Positions 1-9,369 of a stretch of DNA of 64,000 nt are shown here, in pieces (the first letter of the stretch is position 1; each line of letters opens with the position of its first letter). The stretch covers positions 62,001 to 126,000 of the forward strand of contig JAEUBA010000043.1 in the NCBI GenBank assembly GCA_018257865.1, written 5' to 3'. The notes under the pieces are model-generated. The model did not search any database. It was not told the DNA's origin and saw only the letters and a list, made by a program, of their open reading frames with translations. The stretch is from Stereocaulon alpinum (lineage: Eukaryota; Ascomycota; Lecanoromycetes; Lecanorales; Stereocaulaceae). A program made the position numbers and the translations under genes.

Positions 1-3000
1 TCCCGCTAGACTAAAACGTCGCTGCTAATAGCAGTATCTAAGATAGCGTCGCTTTATAGACCGTTATAGTAGCGTAAGGCTTTAGTAATATCTCTCTTTA
101 CTAGTAATTCTAACGCTTCTTTTATTACGCGTTTAATAGCCTTACCTCTCTCCGTAATTAATAGGTGTATAGGGTCTAATTTAGTAAGCTTTAGGAACGT
201 ACTAAATAGAAGTAGTATAGGAGTTAGCCTATTAGGTCTAGCTATATTATTAATTACCTTAATAGCAATTTATAAGACGAATTACTTACCTAGTAGTAGT
301 AGGTCTTCTTAGATAATATTATAAGCACGCCTAAGAGGTGCGTAGTAGTATTTAACTAGACTAATTAAGTAGTATACTTTAACTAGGACATATTTTAATT
401 TAATTGCTATCCCTTTTACCTTAGAGGCGAATTCGGTGTTAATAAATTACTTGCTAGCGTTATAGACTAGTATATCTAGTAGTCTAATATAAGTATTAAT
501 CTAGTAGGCCCTTAGTATATCCTATACCGTTTCTGCTAAAATATCCTTTAGAAAGCGGGCGGTTTGGAAGCGCGTAGCCTTATTAACTATATATAGGACT
601 AAGGCCGTAGGGCTATCTAAGTATATAATATTAATTATCACTAAGTAATTAAATTATAGGTCGTTTTTAATAGTAAATTTAAACCTTCCTAGCAATCTTC
701 TATATTTCTAGCAAGTTAAGCAGAACTTACCTAGTCGATTAATAGCGTTCTAGTCGAAACGGTAGCTAAAGCGCTTTAGTAGGTGTGCTAAGCGTATTAT
801 TAATAGGTGGCTGAAGCGGCGGTATAGATATCGAAGATCCTACTCTATTAATTAGCTACTTGCAACGCCGTTATTAGTATAGGCGTTAATATAGGCGTTT
901 GCTAGCGACGTTCCTTATATAAGGAATAGGTAACCGTATAGCCTTATAATAGGGACTTATCTATTACTACTAACTAGGTAATTAGTAAGGTTATTAAAAT
1001 AAAAACCTGCCTAGTTAAGGTCTCGCAGGTAGAGAAGGAATAGTGTATCAGCGTCGATAATATAGAATTTGATAATACTAATTAGTAAATCGACGGTAAT
1101 AGTACCTTTTAATAAGGTGTCGCTAATACCGAATTTAAACCTAGCGCTACTAGCCTTATCGGTATTAATATTAACGTCTTACTTACGCCGTAGTGCTAAA
1201 TATTAATTATAGCCTACTAAGGAGTTATAGGCAGCGCCTATATTAATTATAAGGCCGTAGAAGTAGCTATCGCCGTATCTTTTAGCGGGACGGTAAGTTA
1301 CTTCTCCCTAGATATTAATATTAATATTATCCTAGATAGATAGTACCTTAGTAACGGTATATAAAGTCGCTTAATTAGCTAGCTTTTAGTATACAGCCTT
1401 GCTATTAATTACACCTATTAATATCAGAAATACCTTACCGTTACCTTAGTTAGGTAGGTCGATAGGTTAGTCTTTAGTAGTATTCTCCTCCTTAGTAGTA
1501 CTACCTTCGCTGCCGCCTTCCCTTTCGCCTTCGACGTCGGTGAGGTATTGCCTAAGGTGGCGTTAATATTCTTCTTTAGGGTAGTTAGTTAACTAGCAGC
1601 CTTCCTTCTTATAGATAAAGTATCGCTTTTTATTCGTTAAATTACTAGAGTTATATCTTAGCTTACTTAGATATCTAGATCTACTACGGCTGCTAGATTA
1701 GCAGTTGCGACTGCGACTGCTGGATTCGCAGTTTTAGTAGCGACGGTTAGTATATATTGCTTCGCTTAGCGATAAGACGCTGCGGCGGTCTTATAAGGCT
1801 ATAGATAATTAGAGGTCTTAAATAAGGTTTTATATAGTATCCGGTGGTTTTTGATAGACGATCTTATAGGTAGGTATAGACTTATAAGTAGTAATTATCT
1901 TCTAGTAGATAAAGCTATCCCTATAAAGGCTTTTATTTAGGCTATATTATAGTTCTCTTAGTCTAGATACTATAGCGTCTAGGTACTCCGTTAGGGTCTT
2001 ATCTTTATTATAGTTAATAAATAGTTGCAAGGATACGCTATTCTATTTATTAAGGCGGGCGATTTAGTATTCCCTTCCTTCGAAATTTCCTTTAAAGGCA
2101 AGCCGTAGGGAGTTTAGGTTTATTAATAAGAAGGAAGATTAGTTACTAAAATAGAAATTAAGTATATCGCCGGCTAGTATATACTGAAACGCTATATATA
2201 GCTTAGTTAATAGTATCCCTATATTAGAGGCGGTAGTTAAGAAGATCTTTAGCTTATAGTTAAAGGTATCGCTTCTTCTATTATATTTTATCTCTTCTAT
2301 ATAGAGCTTAGTTAACGCGGTAAGCTCTTAGGAAAGGCCTTACTCCTAGTAATTAGCGATAGCGTTAGAGATCTTAAAACTATTAATTAGGGCTATTTAG
2401 AAGGGTACTTAGGAGCGTTAATATTATCTAACCCTAACTAGTATTTTAGTCTTAAATAAGGTAGGCGTACTAGGTATATTAGAGTTACCTAAGGCGGGTG
2501 TATTAGGCGTGTTAAAGTTATTTTCTAGGGTAGGCGTACTAGGCGTATTAGAGTTACTTAGGGTAGAGGTAATATTAGACTTCTTCACTAGCTTCTATAC
2601 GTCTGTAGGCTAATTAGACTATAGTTAGACTACTAGCCTCGCTAGGTACTTATAGATATAAGTTCTATCCTTAGGTATAAAGACGCTACGGTTAAAAAGT
2701 AGCTCCCTAAAGCTTTATAGTAAATATTTCTCTACCTTACTAAATAAAGCTTCGTCCTAATTGCTAAAGTCTTTAAGGAAGTTTATCTATAGATTACGTC
2801 CTTCTTCTTTATAGCTTTAGTAGGAGCTTATTACTTTAGTAATATATATCTCTAAGGTAGTACTTAACAACTTTTTAGGGTCCTTAAGGATAATTCCTAA
2901 TAGTATTATTATCCCTTCGTCTTCTACTGGTTACGTTATTATAAGGTTAGGCGTTACAGTTAAGGCTTAGTATTACAGGTGAGGTTTTAGTATTATAGTT

Positions 3001-3248
3001 GAAATTTTCTTTACCTTACTAATCTAAGGTCGATAACTGATTAGTGTCGGTAGAACCTAGCTGCTAGGTTATACTGATTAGTAGGTGCTTGATCCCCTAT
3101 TACCTGCCCCGGACAACCTGATTGCAGGGTGTCTATTAGGCTTAGTAAACTAGGGATTGTCTTGAATCTAGCTAGCTAAGCTATGGTGTTTTATCTAAGA
3201 GTTGGCGCCAAGCCGCTAGTTGCGGAGCGGAGCGACGTTATTCCGACA
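1..3248 (-). mobile_element. RIP-decayed Ty1/Copia retrotransposon, truncated by left window edge
   Basis: No open frame longer than 60 codons exists in 3.2 kb, yet the minus strand still reads as a Copia gag-pol in the right order. A gag zinc-knuckle relic lies at 1628-1569 (KRYFIYKKEGC, then a stop, then LTNY), an aspartic protease relic at 1262-1182 (IINIGAA where IxDTGAA is expected), and an integrase core relic at 686-372 (YLDSPTALVLYIVNKATRFQ, later DILVYNAS). The differences are mainly G-to-A on the coding strand (Cys to Tyr, Asp to Asn, Trp to stop), as RIP produces. Reverse transcriptase and RNase H would lie left of the window. The right end is a 204-bp LTR. The element is certainly dead. 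Family identity comes from motif recognition, not from a database search. Confidence 0.88.
3045..3248 (-). repeat. 5' LTR of the Copia element
   Basis: The segment opens with TGTCGG and closes with CCGACA, a 6-bp perfect terminal inversion with canonical TG...CA ends, and directly abuts the decayed internal region. Its 204-bp length suits a Copia LTR. Because the coding strand is minus, this is the upstream LTR. Its partner is outside the window, so LTR-LTR divergence and the target-site duplication (the right flank starts ATAAT) cannot be checked. Base composition becomes ordinary within a few bases beyond 3248. Confidence 0.75.
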
Positions 3249-3702
3249 ATAATATAGGGTTCTTACAATAGATTATGCTAAATGTTGTATGATCATGTCA
3301 AGTAGTCCCTCTCAGCAGATCGAAAAGAGCTCGCCACCTCGTTGCATACCAGTATCAGTAATAGGAGTTTATTATTCATCTACAACGGAAAAGTATATGC
3401 TGTACTTCTGCACTGTTTCCTGCCTGGAAATAGTTTCGAATGCGTTTTGTATGCCTTGCTTTACCATCATTGTTGCGATCCTTGATCGACATGTCATCAA
3501 GACGTTATTTGGACAACGGTCAAAGCGTTCAAGTGGCTGGCTATTGAGACTTTCTCCATGTTCATCTTGTGTATGATTCATCTTCCCTCGCTCTTGTTAC
3601 ATTGCAACGGAATCCAGCAACGGGGCAACTTCTATGCTCAGAGCCCCGATTCCTTGAAGTCTTATGTATAACAAATCACTGGCTTTTGCAAACCGCCGTA
3701 TC
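3249..3702. other. Intergenic, no gene recognised
   Basis: Normal-composition DNA between the LTR and the first secreted-protein gene. Short overlapping frames on both strands (3289-3576 plus, 3372-3581 minus) show no recognisable motif and no splice pattern. Confidence 0.5.
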
Positions 3703-4257
3703 TCAAGTCATCCACTCAATAGCAGATCCATTGATACCCAGCTTTCCAACTTCCAATGACCGATGTGAGTTTCTCTCTATACTAATCTTGATGTTGCCCG
3801 ATTGACCAATCATCGTATAGCCTCCTGTATGGGGATAGTTGGTGTTCGGCTCTCTGCAAGTTTCCATAAGGTCCTTCGTGGCCAGCCATATATCGTGCCA
3901 GCTAGAGCTGTCGGACACATGAAATGGTATATCCACCGTGACCGCGCAACCGCCGGAAGCTTTGTCCTCAATGGAAGCTATATAAGGAAGCTTGAACTCA
4001 TTGGGTCCGCCGCTGATATGGAAGACACCCACTTTCTCAGATTTCGGGAAAGGGTAGACTTCGACGGTAGTACGACACCAGGCGAGTAGCGGCCGCGTGT
4101 CTCTAGGAGTTGGGGGTTTTGGAGTGCATTCTAGGATGTCAAGAGGGTTTTCACCAGCCAGGATGGTGTTGGACGTGGCATTCGGGAGCTGAATATTTTT
4201 GATGGACGCGCTGGATGCGAGACCCACGAAGAGAAGGGTAAGCAGACCAAGAGGCAT
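3703..4257 (-). CDS. Small secreted four-cysteine protein, copy 1
   Basis: This single-exon gene encodes 184 residues. Residues 1-17 (MPLGLLTLLFVGLASSA) form a clear signal peptide. The mature part has four cysteines (LEC, AWC, GGC, ETC), enough for two disulfides. It aligns by eye with the product of the next gene on the same strand: both share an EC...RP..C start, FHI(S/G)G, F-x-LP, GGC-x-V-x-(V/I)DI, a cysteine near the end, GG(Y/W)-x-M and a G-x-IKIS ending. The pair therefore comes from tandem duplication. No enzyme family was recognised; an extracellular protein, possibly an effector or surface protein, is inferred from size, signal peptide and cysteines only. It lies 0.45 kb from a dead retrotransposon. 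Confidence 0.8.
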   Translation of the reverse strand: MPLGLLTLLFVGLASSASIKNIQLPNATSNTILAGENPLDILECTPKPPTPRDTRPLLAWCRTTVEVYPFPKSEKVGVFHISGGPNEFKLPYIASIEDKASGGCAVTVDIPFHVSDSSSWHDIWLATKDLMETCREPNTNYPHTGGYTMIGQSGNIKISIERNSHRSLEVGKLGINGSAIEWMT

Positions 4258-4761
4258 CAGGTGAACGATGACTTGAATTCACATGAAGCGAGGAAGTCGA
4301 GTGAGAATAGGGGACATCACCCATCATAATGTATAGCCGTTGAGCTCTACAGGCGACCTCCACAATACTTTTGGCCTGGCGCAAATAATGGTCGCTCCGC
4401 CTCTGCGGGTTTGGCACGCGTATGTTGGAAAGTGCATAGAGGGAGCCCGCTAGCTCTTACGTCACGACAAGAAAAGTACTCTAGATCACATCTTGCGTGT
4501 TCAAGTTTGACAGCTATGTGTGCTCAGTCTTTAGAACATTTCGTATATCTGAGTCTCACCACTGAACGTTTCTTACATCATAGTACGGGTTAGTAACCGG
4601 CCGGGAAGCCGAGAATTGATGAACTACAAGGCTTTGTCCTTTCTATTGATCTCTGGAGTACTTCCAGTTCACTATAGAGGATATGTGACTCGTTTCCGTT
4701 TCCCCTTAATCCTAAAGATTTCGAAATATTGCCTTGATAGCAGTGGCATTTATATCTTGCT

Positions 4762-5274
4762 TTACATTGCATCCGTACCATTTCCCATCATATCTCCTCC
4801 CCAAACCTCAGTCAACGATATCTTAATTCTGCCATTTTCCCCAGTCATCAGCCATCCTCCCGAACGCCAAGGCTTAGTGTTCATGTCACGGCAAGCAAGA
4901 TTCAGAGCAGACGCAGCATATCGAATCTCAGACCATCTACCCACATCCAACAGGTGAAACTTGTTAATGTCGATATTCACTTTGCAACCACCTTCGATTC
5001 CATATTGTGGTAGTTCGAAATCGTCAGACTTGCCACCGATGTGGAAGGTGCTGAGGGTGTCGTTTTGAGGCATAAACAAGATGGCACGGTGGCAGTCGAG
5101 ATACGGGGGGCGGAGGTCATGCCATAACGTGCGTCGTATACACTCCGGTTGAGGATTGCCCACAACAGTAGCGGGGGTCGTCGAGGTGATGTTTCCACTC
5201 TGAATAAGGCTGGGGATAGAAGCGCCAAGAGCGAAGCTGGCAAATAGCAGGAACACCAGACCAAGAAGCGCCAT
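4762..5274 (-). CDS. Small secreted four-cysteine protein, copy 2
   Basis: Intronless, 170 residues from the ATG at 5274. That start was chosen over the in-frame ATG at 5346 because a typical signal peptide (MALLGLVFLLFASFALGAS) begins exactly there; the longer form would put 24 polar residues in front. The mature protein has the same four-cysteine skeleton as its neighbour (EC, LDC, GGC, LAC) and the shared blocks FHIGG, FELP, GGCKVNIDI, GGW-x-MTG and GRIKIS. The C-terminal tail is short and differs from copy 1. The pair is separated by about 0.5 kb in the same orientation. Function is unknown; divergence between copies is high, which suits fast-evolving secreted proteins. Confidence 0.8.
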   Translation of the reverse strand: MALLGLVFLLFASFALGASIPSLIQSGNITSTTPATVVGNPQPECIRRTLWHDLRPPYLDCHRAILFMPQNDTLSTFHIGGKSDDFELPQYGIEGGCKVNIDINKFHLLDVGRWSEIRYAASALNLACRDMNTKPWRSGGWLMTGENGRIKISLTEVWGGDMMGNGTDAM

Positions 5275-5865
5275 AATGGCTGTCAGACTGTTTGACACTA
5301 AATCGCATGTGTCAGCCCAAGGGAGGACGTGCTTTTGTATAAGCATAACCGGAAGCGCTGGAAGCGACTTTCAAATTTCTATCGTTTTACCTGACGCGAC
5401 TTTTCCCCTGACGATGCCAACTCACATGCGCACCACCTTCTAGGGCAATTTGATGCAAATTTTAAATTGCATATCAAACGTATACCGACTGTTTCGAGAT
5501 AAGCTTTACTATCGATGGCATCCTTTCGACCCGGACCACGTGTATGTCCTCTTCACATTAACTTGTTAACGTCGCGAATGTGTCAGGGTATAAGCACTTC
5601 CATTTGATTGATGCTGCTAGAGGTCAAAAGCGTTTCTGTTGGGCTCAAAACGCTGAAACAGTAATACGTTTTGCGTGGAAATGTGGTATCCTACTCGATG
5701 GCTTGCAAGTCGGCCATTCAAGTTTGTTATGGGGGGGATGACACCTAGGTTGTTCCCTTAAATAGATCAGATCGACCAAAACGCCAAATGGACTCTAAAG
5801 TCTCAGTCTGCTCTAGTCTTCCGTAGAAGATTGTATAGATCACAAGACATATGTTGAACAAAAAC
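5275..5865. other. Intergenic, no gene recognised
   Basis: Contains the promoter of the secreted-protein gene on the minus strand and the downstream flank of the tRNA gene. Nothing else is supported. Confidence 0.5.
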
Positions 5866-5870
5866 AAAAA
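5866..5870 (-). terminator. RNA polymerase III terminator of the tRNA gene
   Basis: A TTTTT run on the minus strand begins six bases after the discriminator base of the tRNA and is followed by a second run of four or more T. This is the normal Pol III stop signal and supports an active gene. Confidence 0.8.
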
Positions 5871-5909
5871 GATAACGACACCTGCAGGATTCGAACCTGC
5901 GCGTGCGAA

Positions 5910-5961
5910 CTGTGTAAAGGTTAGCGAGATCTCGGAAGGTATCGGGAGGACTACAACATAC
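5910..5961 (-). other. Spliceosomal-type intron inside the tRNA variable arm
   Basis: The 52-nt insertion starts GTATGT, has a GCTAAC branch-site match about 16 nt from its end, and ends ACACAG. These are the same signals and length as the mRNA introns of this window. It lies between the 5' strand of the variable-arm stem (GTG, 5964-5962) and its TTCG loop (5909-5906), and exact removal restores the arm. The boundary can slide by one base because both flanks carry G; only one choice gives GT-AG. A tRNA-endonuclease (bulge-helix-bulge) origin is the main alternative: TGTG at 5965-5962 can pair with CACA at the insertion's 3' end. Confidence 0.75.
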
Positions 5962-5971
5962 CACAACGGCT

Positions 5972-5993
5972 GTCACAAAGGGTCCTGCTAAAG
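5972..5993 (-). other. Canonical tRNA intron (position 37/38)
   Basis: This 22-nt segment between A37 and A38 contains AGCAG, which can pair with CTGCT of the anticodon loop, as expected for introns removed by the tRNA-splicing endonuclease. Removal closes a 7-nt anticodon loop. Confidence 0.88.
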
Positions 5994-6030
5994 TAGCAGG
6001 CCGTCGCCTTAACCACTCGGCCAAAGTGTC

Positions 6031-6495
6031 TTTGGAATAAAAGTAATAGCTCTATTTTATTATATCAATTTCACTATCATAGCCCTCGAGTTGATGGGAG
6101 AAGAGGCTGCCCGCGCGGAAAACATAACGGAATAGCTACTATGAATTTTTTGCGTGCCAAATTGTGGGGTTCACGAATTGGAATATATTGCATACTGATG
6201 ACCCCGAGCCATGCGTCCTGATCCTTGAATTACAAGCACAGTCCAACTGTGTGTTTGGTGGAGGCTGACGCCAGGGTTCAATAGATCGACAGGGTCCGAT
6301 CCCAAAGTCTTGGCATATTCGACTCTAAAGTGCTCCGATTCACAATGCTAACAACATAGTATTGAGTTTCATGTCAGTACTCCTCTATGTATCTGTATAT
6401 CTGCACGGTCTTGTAAGCTTGCTACTATCTTCGCTCGAGATCTATTGAATATCACTTACATCAACCTAACAATATGCGCCTTCGGACACATCAGT
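6031..6495. promoter_or_regulatory. Divergent upstream region of tRNA-Ser and TRM1
   Basis: About 465 bp separate the tRNA 5' end from the TRM1 start. At 6474 an out-of-frame ATG opens an upstream reading frame of 17 codons that ends at 6527, overlapping the TRM1 start at 6496. No other element was identified. Confidence 0.45.
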
Positions 6496-8751
6496 ATGGG
6501 CTCTTTACCACCATCAGATGGCATTGATACCTCAACATGTCCAACCGAAACCCCCTCGGAAGTCTTGTACATTGGCAAGCGCTATAAAATTGTCAGGGAG
6601 GGTACTGCAGAGATCCTCGAACTACAAGGCGCTGAAGATGCCGCACCAGCCAGGAATGGACCTAAATCACAATCCGTTTTCTACAATCCCATACAGCAAT
6701 ACAACCGCGACCTCAGTGTGCTAGCAATCAAAGCGTTCGGTGACGACTTAGCCATTGTACGGAGAGCCAGGCACCAACGAAGACTTGATCAATTGGCCAA
6801 GGGCGAACAACGCGGCAAGAAGAGGAAAAGAGGACACGCAGAAGGCACACAAGAAACAGAGAACGCGGCAAGTAAGGACACAAAGAATTTGAAAGTGACA
6901 CCGGCTGCTGGTGCTGGATTCCTGGCCGTAACTACAGATAGAGATGAGGAGAGGCCCACAAAGAAAGCTCGGCCAGCTGAAAATGGCGAGACGCATACGG
7001 AAGCACAAATGCAGGAAGGCTCTCTAGAAGTGCCCAGCCTCACAGAACCTGGAGAAGCGGGGACCAAGGAGGCTGATGACAGCTCGCCGCTCTGTGATGA
7101 AGAGACAAAGACTTGTGGAACACTCGCAAAGCCACCTGCTTTTCGTATCCTCGATGCCCTATCGGCAACAGGCTTGCGAGCTCTACGATATGCAAAAGAA
7201 ATCCCAATGGCTACTTCAATCATAGCAAATGACCTCTCGCACTCCGCAACAGCGTCCATCAAGCTCAATATCGAGCACAATAAGCTCGCAGATAAGATCA
7301 CTCCCACTACAGGTGATGCTATCGAGCACATGCATCGTGCAGCTTCGAGGACATCTGGAGGACCCGGCCAATACCATGTAATCGATCTCGACCCGTACGG
7401 AACCGCTGCTCCATTCCTAGATGCAGCTGTACAAGCCATCGCCGATGGAGGTCTTCTCTGTGTTACATGCACTGATGCTGGTGTCTTCGCATCTCTAGGC
7501 TACTTGGAGAAGACGTACTCTCAGTATGGAGGCTTACCCCTCAAAGGAGCTCACGCTCACGAAGGAGGTCTTCGCCTTATTCTCCACGCCATTGCCACAT
7601 CCGCTGCACGCTACGGCATTGCCATCGAGCCTCTACTGTCTCTCTCTATAGACTTCTACGCTAGGGTTTTCGTCCGCGTCCATCGATCACCTGCTGAGGT
7701 GAAATTCCTAGCAAGCAAGACGATGATAGTATACAACTGCGACGCAGGCTGTGGAGCCTGGTCAACTCAATACCTTGCAAAGGCGAAGGAGAAGAAAGCG
7801 AAAAACGGCGATACATTCTACAACTTCACCTCTGCACTTGCTCCATCTACAACCACACGTTGCGAGCATTGTGGCTTTAAGACGCATCATGCAGGACCCA
7901 TGTGGGGCGGACCACTCCACAATCCTCATTTTATCCAATTGATCCTCGACATGCTCCCTTCACTCGATAAGAGCACCTACGGCACGATTGCTCGAATGGA
8001 AGGCATGCTCTCCATCGCCCTTCATGAAACACTTGAAGATCTAACTATATCCGACCTTCGCCCTGCTTCACCGCTCGACCGGCCAGTTCCCACGACGAAT
8101 GCAGCAGCTCGATCAAACCACCCATTTTTCTTCCTCCCTTCTACCCTCTCGCGAGTCCTCCACTGCGTTTCCCCCTCCGATGCCGCCGTTCGAGGCGCTC
8201 TCCTAAGACTCGGCTATCGTGTCACGCGCTCGCACACGAAAGCTGGTAGTATTGCAACTGATGCGCCTTGGAGTGTCATATGGGAAATAATGAGAGAGTG
8301 GGTCCGGCAAAAGTCGCCGATCAAGCCGAATTCTCTCAGCGAAGGTGTGGCAGGTCGGGGCATCATGCAGAAGGACAGGTCGAGGATAAGAGTCATACGA
8401 GCACAAAAGCAACTGAGGATGGCTTTAGAGAAGTCAAACCTCGACGGATTGGACGGGTTAAAGAAAGAGATCGAGGCTGCGCTATACCGAATATCCAAAG
8501 CCGAAGAAGGCCAGCTGGACGAAATGGAAGTCGACACTAGTGATGATGGAGGAGTGGGCTTGAAAGATAGCGCCATGAAGAACGGCAAAGATATTGGTGT
8601 GAGAAGACGTACGGGACCCCACCCAAGTAAGCTGGAAATCGTCTTCGATGAAGAGCTGGGAAAGGAATCGCAGGGCAAGCGGATGGTTAGATATCAGCCA
8701 AACCCACGCCCAGATTGGGGCCCAATGAACAAGGCCAAAAGTGATCATTGA
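6496..8751 (+). CDS. TRM1: tRNA (guanine26-N2)-dimethyltransferase
   Basis: A single exon of 751 residues. The enzyme makes m2,2G at position 26 of many tRNAs, using S-adenosylmethionine, in nucleus and mitochondria. The N-terminus has the Trm1 signature VFYNPIQQYNRDLSV. A low-complexity, basic insert with KKRKR (nuclear-localisation type) follows. The methyltransferase fold then shows DALSATGLRALRYAKE (SAM loop), ANDLSHSA, the catalytic DPYG motif (residues 299-302) and the C-x3-C...C-x2-C zinc site near CDAGCGAW and RCEHCG. The C-terminal part ends in a charged tail. The frame is open upstream of 6496, but only through non-ATG codons, so the first in-frame ATG was chosen. Fungal Trm1 proteins are of similar or slightly smaller size; the insert explains the excess. 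Confidence 0.95.
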   Translation: MGSLPPSDGIDTSTCPTETPSEVLYIGKRYKIVREGTAEILELQGAEDAAPARNGPKSQSVFYNPIQQYNRDLSVLAIKAFGDDLAIVRRARHQRRLDQLAKGEQRGKKRKRGHAEGTQETENAASKDTKNLKVTPAAGAGFLAVTTDRDEERPTKKARPAENGETHTEAQMQEGSLEVPSLTEPGEAGTKEADDSSPLCDEETKTCGTLAKPPAFRILDALSATGLRALRYAKEIPMATSIIANDLSHSATASIKLNIEHNKLADKITPTTGDAIEHMHRAASRTSGGPGQYHVIDLDPYGTAAPFLDAAVQAIADGGLLCVTCTDAGVFASLGYLEKTYSQYGGLPLKGAHAHEGGLRLILHAIATSAARYGIAIEPLLSLSIDFYARVFVRVHRSPAEVKFLASKTMIVYNCDAGCGAWSTQYLAKAKEKKAKNGDTFYNFTSALAPSTTTRCEHCGFKTHHAGPMWGGPLHNPHFIQLILDMLPSLDKSTYGTIARMEGMLSIALHETLEDLTISDLRPASPLDRPVPTTNAAARSNHPFFFLPSTLSRVLHCVSPSDAAVRGALLRLGYRVTRSHTKAGSIATDAPWSVIWEIMREWVRQKSPIKPNSLSEGVAGRGIMQKDRSRIRVIRAQKQLRMALEKSNLDGLDGLKKEIEAALYRISKAEEGQLDEMEVDTSDDGGVGLKDSAMKNGKDIGVRRRTGPHPSKLEIVFDEELGKESQGKRMVRYQPNPRPDWGPMNKAKSDH

Positions 8752-9369
8752 GGCATCATCAACGTGTGAATACGATTCGAACGATTGAAAGTGATGTCCC
8801 CAGGAAGATGGCATTTTCTGCATGGATCTCTTGATACAATGGCAGAGTAAATTGAAATACATAAATGTATTGCAAAGGCATGTATTCAATATCTATAGCC
8901 GTGAAACAAGTCAATTTCGTGCTTACACTATCGTTGCAATGTAAGCTTGCGAATCGCAAATGAAGTCTTGGACGACACAGACGATTTCGACGACTAGGCA
9001 ATGAAAAGTTTGGCTACGGCACGTGACCTTTCATCTGCTCATATGCCGTGCTCTAATACTCTCGAATTGTCCATTATAGATCTTACCGCCATGGAGCAAA
9101 ACTATAGGCACCGATGCTCTCTTGAATCATCGTTCCACCGGAAGTACACGGCAAAAGTTCGAAATATAGCTGAGGATTGCAAGTCAACGTCTCTGCTCAT
9201 GGGTCGAACACTTTTATTACTTGTAAAGCGCAGAGCAGCTGCTGGGAAAGTTGATGAAAAACGGAAGACATCTCAAGAAGATATCTGCTCGAGCCTGCCT
9301 AGGACTCTTCAACTGTTGCCCGCTTAGATTATCCTCATAATCTCGGATCTTCTTCCATGAAGTAGTCTT
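8752..9369. other. Intergenic, no gene recognised
   Basis: 3' flank of TRM1. A 108-codon frame at 9001-9327 has no recognisable motif and no neighbouring exon, so it is not called. Confidence 0.45.

Larger units (their letters stand above)
5876..6030 (-). tRNA. tRNA-Ser(GCT) with two introns
   Basis: Read on the minus strand. The acceptor strand GACACTT (6030-6024) pairs with AGGTGTC (5883-5877), and the discriminator G is 5876. The D arm is GCC/GGC with loop GAGTGGTTAA. The anticodon stem ACGGC (6004-6000) pairs with GCCGT (5970-5966), with loop CTGCTA plus A and anticodon GCT at 5997-5995. The T arm is GCAGG-TTCGAAT-CCTGC (5900-5884). A 22-nt intron (5993-5972) sits at the canonical 37/38 site and carries AGCAG, complementary to the anticodon region. 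A second, 52-nt insertion (5961-5910) interrupts the variable arm. Removing both gives a perfect 81-nt class II tRNA-Ser whose variable arm is GTG-TTCG-CAC. A box TGGCCGAGTGG and B box GGTTCGAATCC are intact. Confidence 0.93.

Noticed and set aside
1..3044. Low-GC isochore or centromeric repeat
   Set aside because: Ordered Copia gag, protease and integrase relics plus an adjoining LTR show it is a RIP-decayed element.
5745..6024. Two 73-codon minus frames over the tRNA
   Set aside because: They read through tRNA-Ser; the RNA gene with intact A and B boxes explains the sequence.
6445..6495. Extended N-terminus of TRM1
   Set aside because: That extension begins with TTG; the first in-frame ATG is 6496.
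9001..9327. 108-codon plus frame between TRM1 and the pseudogene
   Set aside because: No motif, no splice partner, composition like non-coding flanks.
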